Source: Verrucomicrobiota bacterium (GTDB lineage Bacteria > Verrucomicrobiota > Verrucomicrobiia > Chthoniobacterales > UBA10450). From it: a stretch of DNA of 7,600 nucleotides. The notes beneath the pieces were generated by a model, which did no database searches, was not told the DNA's origin, and was given only the letters and a program-made list of their open reading frames with translations. This document shows positions 1 to 6,599 of the stretch, in pieces. Every line of letters starts with the position of its first letter. Positions within the stretch are counted from its first letter, which is position 1. The DNA lies in NCBI GenBank assembly GCA_003218815.1, contig QHON01000026.1, positions 1 through 7,600 on the forward strand. The letters run 5' to 3'. The translations under genes and the position numbers were made by a program.

Positions 1-746
1 CCGTTCGCGTTTACTTTTTTCATCACCGGATAGTACTTCGGCACCGGCGGTGCGCTGGTCAGTGCGTAATTGGTAAAACTCGTTATATCATCGAACTGCA
101 GGAACTTATTGAATTTTCGCTCGTAACCGATCGTACTGCTCAAACGGTCCCCGATGTCAGCGCCACACGGCGAACCAGCGCCGTGGTTCGGATAAATCAT
201 GACGTGATCGGGCAACTTGAGATAAAAATCGCGCAAGGTGTGAAACTGTTTTTCCGCGAGATCTTTGGTGTGGTCCGCACCTAGCAAGTCCGGCCGGCCA
301 GCCGATGAGACAAACAACGAATCGCCCGTCAATATGCCCCAAGGTGTTTCGGGATGATCGGCCTCGGCTAGAAGGTACGACAGATGTTCCGGTGTGTGCC
401 CAGGGGTGTGTCGCGCGGTCACCATGACCTCGCCGAAGGTGAATCGATCACCGTCTCTTACTGTCTCGTGTTCGAATCCGTAGGACGCGCCACCTTCGTG
501 GCTGACAAAAATCTCCGCTGATTCCAATCGCGCGCACAGCTCGCGCGAACCGCTCACTAAATCGGCATGAATATGCGTTTCAAAAATGTGGGTGACGGCC
601 ACTTTCGCCTCGCGTGCCATGTCGACGTAAACATCAACATCAGGTCGAGGATCAAAAACGGCCGCTACGCCTGCGTCATCGTCGCCCAAAAGATAAGAAA
701 GCTCGGCGATGCCTTCAGTTTGGATGGTCTTAAAGACGAGCGACAT
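1..746 (-). CDS. MBL-fold metallohydrolase of the persulfide dioxygenase (often rhodanese-fused) type, 3' part cut by window edge
   Basis: Translating the minus strand from the ATG at 746-744 gives 248 uninterrupted codons that run off the left edge. Metallo-beta-lactamase fold motifs occur in order: THIHAD at 57-62 (His58, His60, Asp62), TPGHTPEH at 114-121 (His117), GDSLF at 141-145 (Asp142) and YPNHGAGSPCG at 185-195 (His188). These are the metal ligands of the ETHE1-like, mono-iron branch. Family members oxidise glutathione or other persulfides to sulfite. Many are about 450 residues long with C-terminal rhodanese domains, which would lie outside the window. The start is well fixed, because an in-frame TAA sits at 758-756, only 9 nt upstream, although no Shine-Dalgarno is visible. 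It follows the PEP-mutase-like gene on the same strand after 84 nt. Co-location with a sulfite-oxidase-type gene supports a sulfur-oxidation role. The exact substrate is inferred. Confidence 0.88.
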   Translation of the reverse strand, partial: MSLVFKTIQTEGIAELSYLLGDDDAGVAAVFDPRPDVDVYVDMAREAKVAVTHIFETHIHADLVSGSRELCARLESAEIFVSHEGGASYGFEHETVRDGDRFTFGEVMVTARHTPGHTPEHLSYLLAEADHPETPWGILTGDSLFVSSAGRPDLLGADHTKDLAEKQFHTLRDFYLKLPDHVMIYPNHGAGSPCGADIGDRLSSTIGYERKFNKFLQFDDITSFTNYALTSAPPVPKYYPVMKKVNAN

Positions 747-762
747 CGGAGAGATTTAACGC

Positions 763-780
763 GAAGTCGCGCGCGACTTC
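763..780. repeat. Perfect 18-bp palindrome upstream of the MBL gene
   Basis: The sequence GAAGTCGCGCGCGACTTC equals its own reverse complement over all 18 positions. It lies in the 84-nt spacer between the PEP-mutase-like stop (831) and the MBL start (746), ending 16 nt before the start codon. As DNA it could be an operator for a dimeric repressor. As RNA it could fold into a 7-bp stem with a CGCG loop in the 5' leader. No T-run follows on either strand, so an intrinsic terminator is unlikely. The palindrome is directly visible; its function is inferred. Confidence 0.5.
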
Positions 781-830
781 AACAAGATCGGCATCAACGC
801 TTCCACTGATGATTGATGCCGCTCATGCCA

Positions 831-1649
831 TTACGCGAACATCGCATTGAGGTCCGCATACTTCACCGCATCTTCTGCAAAGGTAAAGGTCCCGTCCGCC
901 TGCATTTCGCGGGCGCCGCGGAGGAACGCGCCCAACGCAACCCGTGACAGCGCGCTGCCGACGCTGACGCGTTTTACTCCGATCTCCGACAATTCAGCCA
1001 GATTCAGTTGCACACCTTGTAATCCCATAATGACGTTTACTGGCCGATTTACCGAGCGGACCACTGTGATGATGTCCTGCCTGCTGGTCAGGCCCGGCGC
1101 AAACAGTACGTCGGCGCCAGCGTTCTGATATGCCTGCAGACGCGCAATCGTGTCGCGAATATCCGGGCGTCCGATCAAGTAGTTTTCAGCGCGTGCTGTC
1201 AGCATAAACGGGAATGACAGGGAATGTGCGACCTCCGCCGCAGCGCGAATGCGCTCGGCTGCGAGCGACAGTTCGTACGGTGCTTGCTCGCGGCGCGTAC
1301 CGACATCTTCGATCGAGCAACCCGCAAGTCCGACGTTAGCCGCCAGCCGAACTGTTTCAGCAACGTGGGGCGGCTCATCTCCGTAGCCATTTTCAAGGTC
1401 CGCGCTCACGGGGAGATCGGTTGCTGCAACGACAGCCGCGGCATGACCAAGCATCGTTTCGCGATCGACCGCGCCATCCGGCTTTCCGATCGAAAACGCA
1501 AATCCGGCGCTCGTCGTTGCCAGCGCCTCGAAGCCGAGCGATTGCAGCAACCGCGCGGTGCCGACGTCCCACGGATTGGGAATGATGAACGCACGATCGC
1601 GCTGATGCAGCGCGCGAAAGATTGTTCCCTTTTCTGCTTGAGTTGCCAT
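831..1649 (-). CDS. Isocitrate lyase/PEP mutase superfamily protein
   Basis: This 272-residue protein belongs to the PEP mutase/isocitrate lyase TIM-barrel superfamily, whose members make or break C-C or P-C bonds next to a carboxylate with Mg2+. Visible signatures are PNPWD at 24-28, TTSAG at 45-49, the Mg-binding-type segment ADLENGYG at 83-90, EDV at 114-116 and ARAEN at 152-156. The length is typical of the short, single-domain 'PEP phosphonomutase-like' group. The KKCGH catalytic loop of true isocitrate and 2-methylisocitrate lyases is absent, so neither activity should be assumed. The ATG at 1649 lies 15 nt after the stop of the sulfite-oxidase-like gene, which implies co-transcription, though no clear Shine-Dalgarno is seen. 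Family assignment is firm; the substrate is unknown. Confidence 0.9.
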   Translation of the reverse strand: MATQAEKGTIFRALHQRDRAFIIPNPWDVGTARLLQSLGFEALATTSAGFAFSIGKPDGAVDRETMLGHAAAVVAATDLPVSADLENGYGDEPPHVAETVRLAANVGLAGCSIEDVGTRREQAPYELSLAAERIRAAAEVAHSLSFPFMLTARAENYLIGRPDIRDTIARLQAYQNAGADVLFAPGLTSRQDIITVVRSVNRPVNVIMGLQGVQLNLAELSEIGVKRVSVGSALSRVALGAFLRGAREMQADGTFTFAEDAVKYADLNAMFA

Positions 1650-1664
1650 CAGCGGACAAAATTT

Positions 1665-2735
1665 TCAGCGCACTTCAACGGTAATCGGCAGCAGTTGATT
1701 AATCATATAAGTACCGCGATCGGGATCGCGTTCGACCGGTTGACTGCGCCCGTGTGAATCGGTTGCGCTCGCAATGAGGGTTTGCTTACCTGGTTTCGAC
1801 GGTGTGTGCCATTCGAAGTCCCAGAGACGCCATGCGTTCGATACTGCCTTACCGATCAAGCTGGCTTCGTTCCAACTCGCTCCGCCGTTCGTGCTGACCT
1901 CGACCTTCGTAATCTCGCCGTCGCTCGTCCACGCGGCTCCGTGAACGCGCACATTGGAATCGGAAGGCACGGTTTCGCCTTCAACCGGCTGCGCAATTTC
2001 CGCCTTGACTTGCATATCGGTGAGAGGAACGAGTTCAGCGATCTCCTCTCGCCTTTTCCAAAACGCGTAATCCATCGTCTGATAATACCCCGTAAACGGT
2101 CGATCCGTGACGATGACGCCCTGCAACCACTTGATCGACGCCATTGCATACCACCCGGGCACAATCGCGCGCAGCGGAAAACCGTGTTCCGGCGGAAGAT
2201 CGTTGCCATTCATTTGGTAGGCGAGCAGAACGTCCGTGCGCGCTTTGAGCAGCGGAATACTCCGCGCAAATTTCACAATGCCGGGAGGCCTCTTCGGTTC
2301 TTCAAGCACTCCTTCATCCGCGCCTTCCAAAATTACTTCGCGCGCTTCGGGCTTTACTTCAGCGCGATCGAGCAGGATTGCCAACGGAACCCCGGTCCAT
2401 TCCGCCGTGCCCACGGCGCCGAGTCCCCATTGCACACCCTTTACTTTCGGTTCGAGAAAATTGCGATTATTTCCCGCGCATTCCAGGGTCACCGGAATCG
2501 TCACCGACTCTAATTTGAGCAATTCCTCGTAATTTATCTCGAATGGTTTTTCCACTTCGCCTTCCACATGCAACCACCACTCATCTTTGTCGATCGCCGG
2601 AATCGGGAAATGCGTTCGAACATAAAATGATTTTGTTGGCGTGATGAACTGATCCAGACTCGAGAACGGCATCTCGAGATTGAGCGGATCTTCACTGCGC
2701 ACAATTCTCCCATCGTGAAGTGTTTCTTGTTCCAT
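1665..2735 (-). CDS. Sulfite oxidase family molybdopterin-dependent oxidoreductase
   Basis: The protein has 356 residues from the ATG at 2735 and carries the oxidoreductase molybdopterin-binding domain (about residues 25-215), followed by the Ig-like Mo-cofactor dimerisation domain (about 240-354). The motif TLECAGNNR at 83-91 contains Cys87, the expected molybdenum ligand. HGFPLRAIVPGWYAMASIKW at 184-203 is the conserved cofactor/substrate segment. Family members oxidise sulfite to sulfate and pass electrons to a cytochrome. An in-frame TTG at 2780 would add 15 residues, but I prefer the ATG because the protein then begins with the usual short acidic lead-in. Neither start gives a Tat or Sec signal, which is unusual for bacterial sulfite dehydrogenases. 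It is the first gene of the minus-strand set, upstream of the PEP-mutase-like and MBL genes. Sulfite as substrate is inferred from family and neighbourhood. Confidence 0.9.
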   Translation of the reverse strand: MEQETLHDGRIVRSEDPLNLEMPFSSLDQFITPTKSFYVRTHFPIPAIDKDEWWLHVEGEVEKPFEINYEELLKLESVTIPVTLECAGNNRNFLEPKVKGVQWGLGAVGTAEWTGVPLAILLDRAEVKPEAREVILEGADEGVLEEPKRPPGIVKFARSIPLLKARTDVLLAYQMNGNDLPPEHGFPLRAIVPGWYAMASIKWLQGVIVTDRPFTGYYQTMDYAFWKRREEIAELVPLTDMQVKAEIAQPVEGETVPSDSNVRVHGAAWTSDGEITKVEVSTNGGASWNEASLIGKAVSNAWRLWDFEWHTPSKPGKQTLIASATDSHGRSQPVERDPDRGTYMINQLLPITVEVR

Positions 2736-3006
2736 CGATGACGTCGGAGTTTCACTCGATGTTAAATGCAAAATCAACAATTCGAAATCTAAAATGGAAA
2801 GGATTCGTGAAAGTGTGATCCCCCGCGGAAGTGACCCACTCGGAGTGCGGTCGCATTTAACGCGCCCTCAAATTTCTGGCGCCAATTTCCGGGAACCAAA
2901 GCTCAGCCTGCATCCGAAACATTAGAGCGGAAATTGTAACGTCTTGAGCCATGCAAATATCACCTGCGAACGGCTGACAAGGGGCAAGCCAAGAAAGGAG
3001 TAAATC
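2736..3006. promoter_or_regulatory. Divergent intergenic region between the sulfite-oxidase and glycosyltransferase genes
   Basis: About 270 bp separate two outward-facing gene sets, so promoters for both must lie here or within the small ORF. The part nearest the sulfite-oxidase gene (about 2755-2805) is clearly AT-rich compared with the rest of the window and is the likeliest place for the minus-strand promoter. On the plus strand, TTGTAA at 2934-2939 is a possible -35 element, but the sequence 17 nt downstream is a poor -10, so I do not call a specific promoter. The minus-strand frame stays open to a TGA at 2870-2868 but contains no ATG or GTG above 2735. I see no convincing RNA gene or coding sequence in this stretch. 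Confidence 0.4.
2995..3000 (+). promoter_or_regulatory. Consensus Shine-Dalgarno for a small ORF
   Basis: AAGGAG ends 6 nt before the ATG at 3007, which is ideal spacing. It is the best ribosome-binding site in the window and the main reason to take the 41-codon ORF seriously. The glycosyltransferase ATG at 3114 has only a moderate site of its own (AAGGGA at 3103-3108). Confidence 0.6.
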
Positions 3007-3132
3007 ATGGAGTTAATCACTGTCGTCCGAACGCCGCTTTTCGAAATGAAGGCGCATTCCGCTTTGGCGGCGCGGAGGGACCCGCGTATAGCAGCAGGGA
3101 GCAAGGGAACGATATGCGAATCGCACAGGTAG
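3007..3132 (+). CDS. Small ORF (41 codons) overlapping the glycosyltransferase start; possible leader peptide
   Basis: The ORF begins MELITVVRTPLFEMK and ends CESHR before a TAG at 3130-3132. It is preceded by a consensus AAGGAG with 6-nt spacing. It overlaps the first 19 nt of the glycosyltransferase gene in a different frame, so ribosomes finishing it would terminate just past the downstream ATG, an arrangement suited to translational coupling. I do not recognise the peptide. It has no evident membrane segment, Cys pair or run of a single amino acid typical of attenuation leaders. It could be a leader peptide, a real small protein, or chance. The evidence is the ribosome-binding site and the geometry only. 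Confidence 0.4.
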   Translation: MELITVVRTPLFEMKAHSALAARRDPRIAAGSKGTICESHR

Positions 3133-4181
3133 CGCCGCTCTCGGAGAGTGTGCCCCCGAAGCATTATGGAGGTACCGAACGGATCGTTTCTTATCTTACT
3201 GAGGAATTGGTTCGCCAAGGGCACGACGTGACCCTGTTTGCAAGTGGTGATTCGGTGACGCGAGCCCGGCTTGTGGCCGCGTGTGGCCAGTCGCTTCGCC
3301 TGAATGATCGTTGCAAGGATTGGATCGCGCGCCACATCGTGCTGTTGGAGCAGGTATTTCAGCGCGCTCGCGAATTCGATGTGGTTCATTTCCATATCGA
3401 CTACCTGCACTTTCCACTCTCTCGGCGGACATCGGTTCCGCAGGTTACAACCTTGCACGGCCGGCTAGATCTTCCCGACTTGGTCCCTCTGTATGAACAG
3501 TTTCGAGATATGCCAGTTCTTTCGATTTCAAATGCCCAACGGGAACCTCTGCCTTGGGCGAACTGGCAGGCGACGATTTATCATGGATTGCCAGAAGACC
3601 TGTTCCAATTCCGGTCAAAGCCAGGAAGCTATCTTGCCTTTCTCGGACGAATCTCGCCCGAAAAGCGGGTAGACCGGGCAATCGAAATCGCCAAGCGAAC
3701 GGGGATACCTCTGAAAGTTGCTGCCAAGGTCGATCCCGTTGACAAGGATTATTTCGAACGAGAAATCGAGCCCCTGCTACGCGATTCGGCCGTAGCGGAG
3801 TGCGTCGGGGAAATCAGCGACGAAGAAAAGGACGAGTTCCTAGGAAATGCCTACGCATTGCTTTTCCCCATTGACTGGCCGGAGCCATTCGGGCTCGTCA
3901 TGATCGAAGCGATGGCGTGCGGAACACCGGTGATCGCGTACGACGGCGGAGCGGTTTCGGAAGTGATAGAAGAAGGCCGAACGGGTTTCATCGTTAAAGG
4001 GCTGCAAGATGCGACGGAGGCAGTTCGGCGGGTTCCTGAGCTCAGTCGAGCATATTGTCGCGAAGTGTTTGAGAAACGCTTCACGGCGACTCGCATGGCA
4101 AACAACTACTTGGAGGTGTACGAGCGCGTAATCTGCCGGAACTCCGAGGACGTTCTCAAGGAACAGTCACAAATACCGTGA
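3114..4181 (+). CDS. Glycosyltransferase family 4 protein
   Basis: This 355-residue protein has the two-Rossmann GT-B layout of retaining GT4 enzymes, which transfer a sugar from a nucleotide donor. The N-terminal domain shows MRIAQVAPLSESVPPKHYGG with the acceptor-side Gly-Gly at 19-20, VVHFHIDYLHF at 90-100 and LHGR at 114-117. The C-terminal donor domain starts near YLAFLGRISPEKR (173-185) and carries the E-x7-E signature EPFGLVMIE at 257-265, followed by ACGTPVIA at 268-275. The start is preceded by AAGGGA with 5-nt spacing and gives the canonical beta-strand beginning. Its TGA overlaps the GTG start of the debranching-enzyme-like gene by four bases (GTGA), indicating a translationally coupled pair. 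Pairing with an alpha-glucan debranching-type enzyme suggests glucan or glucoside metabolism. Donor and acceptor are not determined. Confidence 0.93.
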   Translation: MRIAQVAPLSESVPPKHYGGTERIVSYLTEELVRQGHDVTLFASGDSVTRARLVAACGQSLRLNDRCKDWIARHIVLLEQVFQRAREFDVVHFHIDYLHFPLSRRTSVPQVTTLHGRLDLPDLVPLYEQFRDMPVLSISNAQREPLPWANWQATIYHGLPEDLFQFRSKPGSYLAFLGRISPEKRVDRAIEIAKRTGIPLKVAAKVDPVDKDYFEREIEPLLRDSAVAECVGEISDEEKDEFLGNAYALLFPIDWPEPFGLVMIEAMACGTPVIAYDGGAVSEVIEEGRTGFIVKGLQDATEAVRRVPELSRAYCREVFEKRFTATRMANNYLEVYERVICRNSEDVLKEQSQIP

Positions 4182-5791
4182 TCGAAGAAGTGATCTCCGT
4201 CAGCGAGGATTTTTATGTCCTCTCGACCTCTTCTCGCGTGGACGATCGTGTCCGCGTATTGAAACACGGAGAGACGTTCGCCGTCTTCGACCGATTCGGG
4301 GACATTGAGAGATTTGGAAACGGTCGGCTTGGCGTTTACCATCAAGACACTCGATTCCTCTCCCGATTTACGCTGCGGGTGGGAAAGCACCGGCCCCTGT
4401 TGCTGAGCTCTTCAATAAAAGACGACAACGCGATCCTCGCCGTGGATCTCATGAATCCAGATTTCTTGCTGGCTGATGCGGTAGTTATTCCACACGGGAC
4501 AGTGCACATCTTCCGCTCCAAGGTTTTGTGGGAGGCGACATTGCACGAGCGGATTCGGATCCACAATTATGGGATGTTACCTGTGGAGCTCGACTTCGTT
4601 ATCGAGTTTGACGCCAACTTTGCTGACATCTTCGAAGTGCGAGGTATGGATCGCGAACGGCGGGGGCGCCGACTAGCTACGGAGATAACGCCCGACACAG
4701 TGATTCTCGGGTACGAAGGATTGGATGAGTGCATTCGCCGCACGCGCATCGCCTTTGATCCGCCAGCGACTCGTCTCACCGAGTCGGAGGCCAATTTTCA
4801 GATCGCACTCAATTCTGGGGATGAGGCAAATTATTATTGTGCCATTGCCTGCGAGCCAGATGGCGGCGCCCGCGGCGCACACCACAGCGCAGCCGGAGGC
4901 GCCAGACCGAAAATCGCACTGTCATATGACAAGGCCGCCAAATGCGCAGTCGACGCTTTTAAGCGAGCACGAGTCGAGGAACCCGAGTTCTTCACTTCGA
5001 ACGAGCAGTTCAACGACTGGCTGAATCGATCCATCGCTGACCTTCATATGCTTCGAACAAAGACAGCCTGCGGCCTATACCCGTATGCGGGCGTTCCCTG
5101 GTTCAGTACCGCCTTCGGACGTGATGGCATCATCACAGCACTAGAGTGTTTGTGGTTCAACCCAGCCCTTGCGCGTGGCGTGTTGTCTTACCTCGCCGCG
5201 AAGCAGGCGCACATCGAGAACGCGGAGCAGGATGCCGAACCTGGGAAAATACTTCATGAAACGCGACAGGGTGAAATGGCTGCTCTGGGTGAGGTTCCTT
5301 TCGGTCTTTACTACGGTTCAATCGACGCGACGCCATTATTCGTCATGCTGGCCGGCGCTTATTATGAACGTACCGGCGACCGCGCGTTCGCTCGCTCGAT
5401 TTGGCCCAATGTTGCGCGGGCCCTCACCTGGATCGACCGCTACGGCGATCGGGACCGGGATGGATTCGTGGAGTATGCACGTCGCTCGCACCATGGGCTA
5501 GTCCACCAAGGTTGGAAGGATTCCCATGACGCGATCTTTGATGCCGACGGCCAACCTGCCGAAGGCCCGATCGCTTTGTGCGAGGTGCAAGGCTACGTCT
5601 ATGCCGCGAAGCTTGCAGCAGCGGAACTGGCCCGAGGTCTCGGGGATAACGCGATGGCGCAGGAGCTCGTGAGCCAAGCCGAGAAACTACGTCAGCGTTT
5701 TGACGAGAGCAGCCTTGCCGCGTGCGTACCTCCAACGCAGGTCACTGCCTTTTCGCTGGAATTGCGACTGACGAGCGCGCGCGCTGCGTAG
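4178..5791 (+). CDS. Glycogen debranching / amylo-alpha-1,6-glucosidase-like protein, N-terminal two thirds (frame-disrupted)
   Basis: The 537-codon ORF begins with a GTG overlapping the glycosyltransferase stop. Residues about 20-230 form the 'glycogen debranching N-terminal' beta-sandwich domain (for example GRLGVYHQDTRFLSRF at 49-64). From about 275 an (alpha/alpha)6 glucosidase barrel starts, with PWFSTAFGRDGIIT at 307-320, YYGSIDATPLFVML at 378-391 and HQGWKDSHDAIFDADG at 443-458. These are the conserved substrate-pocket segments, including candidate catalytic acidic residues. Homology stops after RQRFDE (505-510). The last 27 residues are out-of-frame and do not resemble the family. The barrel resumes in another frame from about 5704. 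As written, the product lacks the last third of its catalytic barrel and is probably inactive unless the break is a sequencing or assembly error. A Gly/Ala/His-rich stretch at about 229-242 looks like a lineage-specific loop. Confidence 0.85.
   Translation: MIEEVISVSEDFYVLSTSSRVDDRVRVLKHGETFAVFDRFGDIERFGNGRLGVYHQDTRFLSRFTLRVGKHRPLLLSSSIKDDNAILAVDLMNPDFLLADAVVIPHGTVHIFRSKVLWEATLHERIRIHNYGMLPVELDFVIEFDANFADIFEVRGMDRERRGRRLATEITPDTVILGYEGLDECIRRTRIAFDPPATRLTESEANFQIALNSGDEANYYCAIACEPDGGARGAHHSAAGGARPKIALSYDKAAKCAVDAFKRARVEEPEFFTSNEQFNDWLNRSIADLHMLRTKTACGLYPYAGVPWFSTAFGRDGIITALECLWFNPALARGVLSYLAAKQAHIENAEQDAEPGKILHETRQGEMAALGEVPFGLYYGSIDATPLFVMLAGAYYERTGDRAFARSIWPNVARALTWIDRYGDRDRDGFVEYARRSHHGLVHQGWKDSHDAIFDADGQPAEGPIALCEVQGYVYAAKLAAAELARGLGDNAMAQELVSQAEKLRQRFDESSLAACVPPTQVTAFSLELRLTSARAA
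5699..5715 (+). other. Frameshift/deletion junction in the debranching-enzyme-like gene
   Basis: Frame 1 reads RFDE up to 5707 and then diverges from the family. The other frame has an in-frame TGA at 5701-5703 and then reads REQPCRVRTSNAGH from 5704, which fits the family's conserved KRPCRVR-SNAGH stretch. Restoring the frame needs a missing length of 3n+1 nt. As I remember the family, about 16 residues of an FW-EE-G-YALALDG type normally connect these two stretches, and no frame contains them here. A deletion of around 49 nt is therefore the simplest reading. Confidence 0.65.
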
Positions 5792-6333
5792 CGGCGACAC
5801 TTACTAACGAAGCGTCGTTTTCCGGATGGGGTATTCGCACTGTGGCCGCACAGGAAGCGCGTTATAACCCGATGTCTTACCATAATGGATCGGTCTGGCC
5901 TCACGACAACGCCCTGATCGGCGCGGGACTCGCCCGGTCCGGCCTGAAGAACGAAGCAGCGAAAGTGGTAACAGCCCTGTTCGATGCAAGCCTTTTCTTT
6001 GAGCTTCATCGGCTCCCCGAACTTTTCTGCGGCTTTGCGCGACGTGCTGGCGAGGGCCCTACGTTATATCCCGTCGCGTGCGCTCCGCAAGCGTGGGCGG
6101 CGGGCGCAGCGTTCCTCCTGCTTCAAGCTTGCCTTGGTCTCCGCGTGCTGGGTTTCGAACGGAAGTTAATGTTCTCAGGGCCTGTTCTGCCAGAATTTCT
6201 CGAGCAAGTAACGATCCGAAACCTTCGCATAGGAGAGGCGTGCGTCGACCTTTCGATCACCAGAAACAAGGAAGATGTGCGAATCGACGTCCTGCGAAAA
6301 CAGGGAGACGTTAAAATTGTGGTAGTTGAATAA
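5722..6333 (+). CDS. Glycogen debranching / amylo-alpha-1,6-glucosidase-like protein, C-terminal fragment
   Basis: This is the displaced C-terminal third of the preceding gene. From a nominal GTG at 5722 it gives 203 residues, and family similarity extends back to about 5704 (REQPCRV). It carries RTSNAGHCLFAGIA at the start, the hallmark barrel motif YHNGSVWPHDNALIGAG at 53-69, LPELFCGF at 98-105 and PQAWAAGAAFLLLQ at 122-135. The end is a beta-rich tail finishing VKIVVVE before TAA. The GTG has no convincing ribosome-binding site and lies inside the upstream ORF, so it is best seen as part of a broken gene covering 4178-6333, not an independent protein. Joined, the parts would make about 720-735 residues, the normal size for the family. 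Automated annotation may still list it as a separate gene. Confidence 0.75.
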   Translation: MRTSNAGHCLFAGIATDERARCVAATLTNEASFSGWGIRTVAAQEARYNPMSYHNGSVWPHDNALIGAGLARSGLKNEAAKVVTALFDASLFFELHRLPELFCGFARRAGEGPTLYPVACAPQAWAAGAAFLLLQACLGLRVLGFERKLMFSGPVLPEFLEQVTIRNLRIGEACVDLSITRNKEDVRIDVLRKQGDVKIVVVE

Positions 6334-6599
6334 CGATCTGTCGATGGCTTCAAGCTTCTTATCACCGCACGCTGCTCGCAGCCGCATGCTCGCGGTCTGC
6401 CTGTCAGTAGTCCCAACTAAATTCAGCAATTAGTCTCATTGATTGCGCGCCAGCGGAGGCTCGCGCATCGCGACGCCGCTAATCAAGTGAATCTGATTTT
6501 CACGCTACCGAATGGAAGCGTCTCGTGATTCCAAGCTCGACGAGATTCCTAATCGAGCGATTCGGCTGGCTCGCATTCAAGTGGAGTCGCAGCTACTTC
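6334..6599. other. Convergent intergenic region
   Basis: This 266-bp stretch lies between the ends of the plus-strand glucan genes and the minus-strand gamma-glutamyltranspeptidase gene. I find no supportable gene, tRNA or tandem repeat. Inverted repeats in its second half could act in transcription termination from either side, but there is no T-tract of the classic intrinsic type. Confidence 0.5.
6452..6480. terminator. Nested GC-rich hairpin, candidate bidirectional 3'-end element
   Basis: AGCGG (6452-6456) pairs with CCGCT (6476-6480), enclosing TCGCG (6461-6465) paired with CGCGA (6469-6473) around a 3-nt loop. A second weaker stem follows: GTGAA (6487-6491) with TTCAC (6499-6503). The location between convergent genes fits a terminator or 3'-end stabiliser. 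The lack of a following U-run on either strand makes this only a candidate. Confidence 0.3.

Noticed and set aside
1224..2513. Long plus-strand open frames opposite the PEP-mutase-like and sulfite-oxidase genes
   Set aside because: They lie antisense to genes with clear family motifs, show no recognisable domains, and are expected by chance in GC-rich coding DNA.
2922..3458. Minus-strand 178-codon open frame across the intergenic region and the glycosyltransferase 5' end
   Set aside because: Most of it is the reverse of the glycosyltransferase coding sequence. The translation has no family resemblance and no ribosome-binding site supports it.
5690..5791. Programmed ribosomal frameshifting in the debranching-type gene
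   Set aside because: There is no slippery heptamer near the junction, the second frame has a TGA at 5701-5703, and a piece of conserved protein appears to be missing, which a programmed shift would not explain.
6440..6510. Possible tRNA or other structured RNA gene
   Set aside because: The stems do not form a cloverleaf, and no TTCGA-type T-loop or CCA-compatible acceptor pairing is present.
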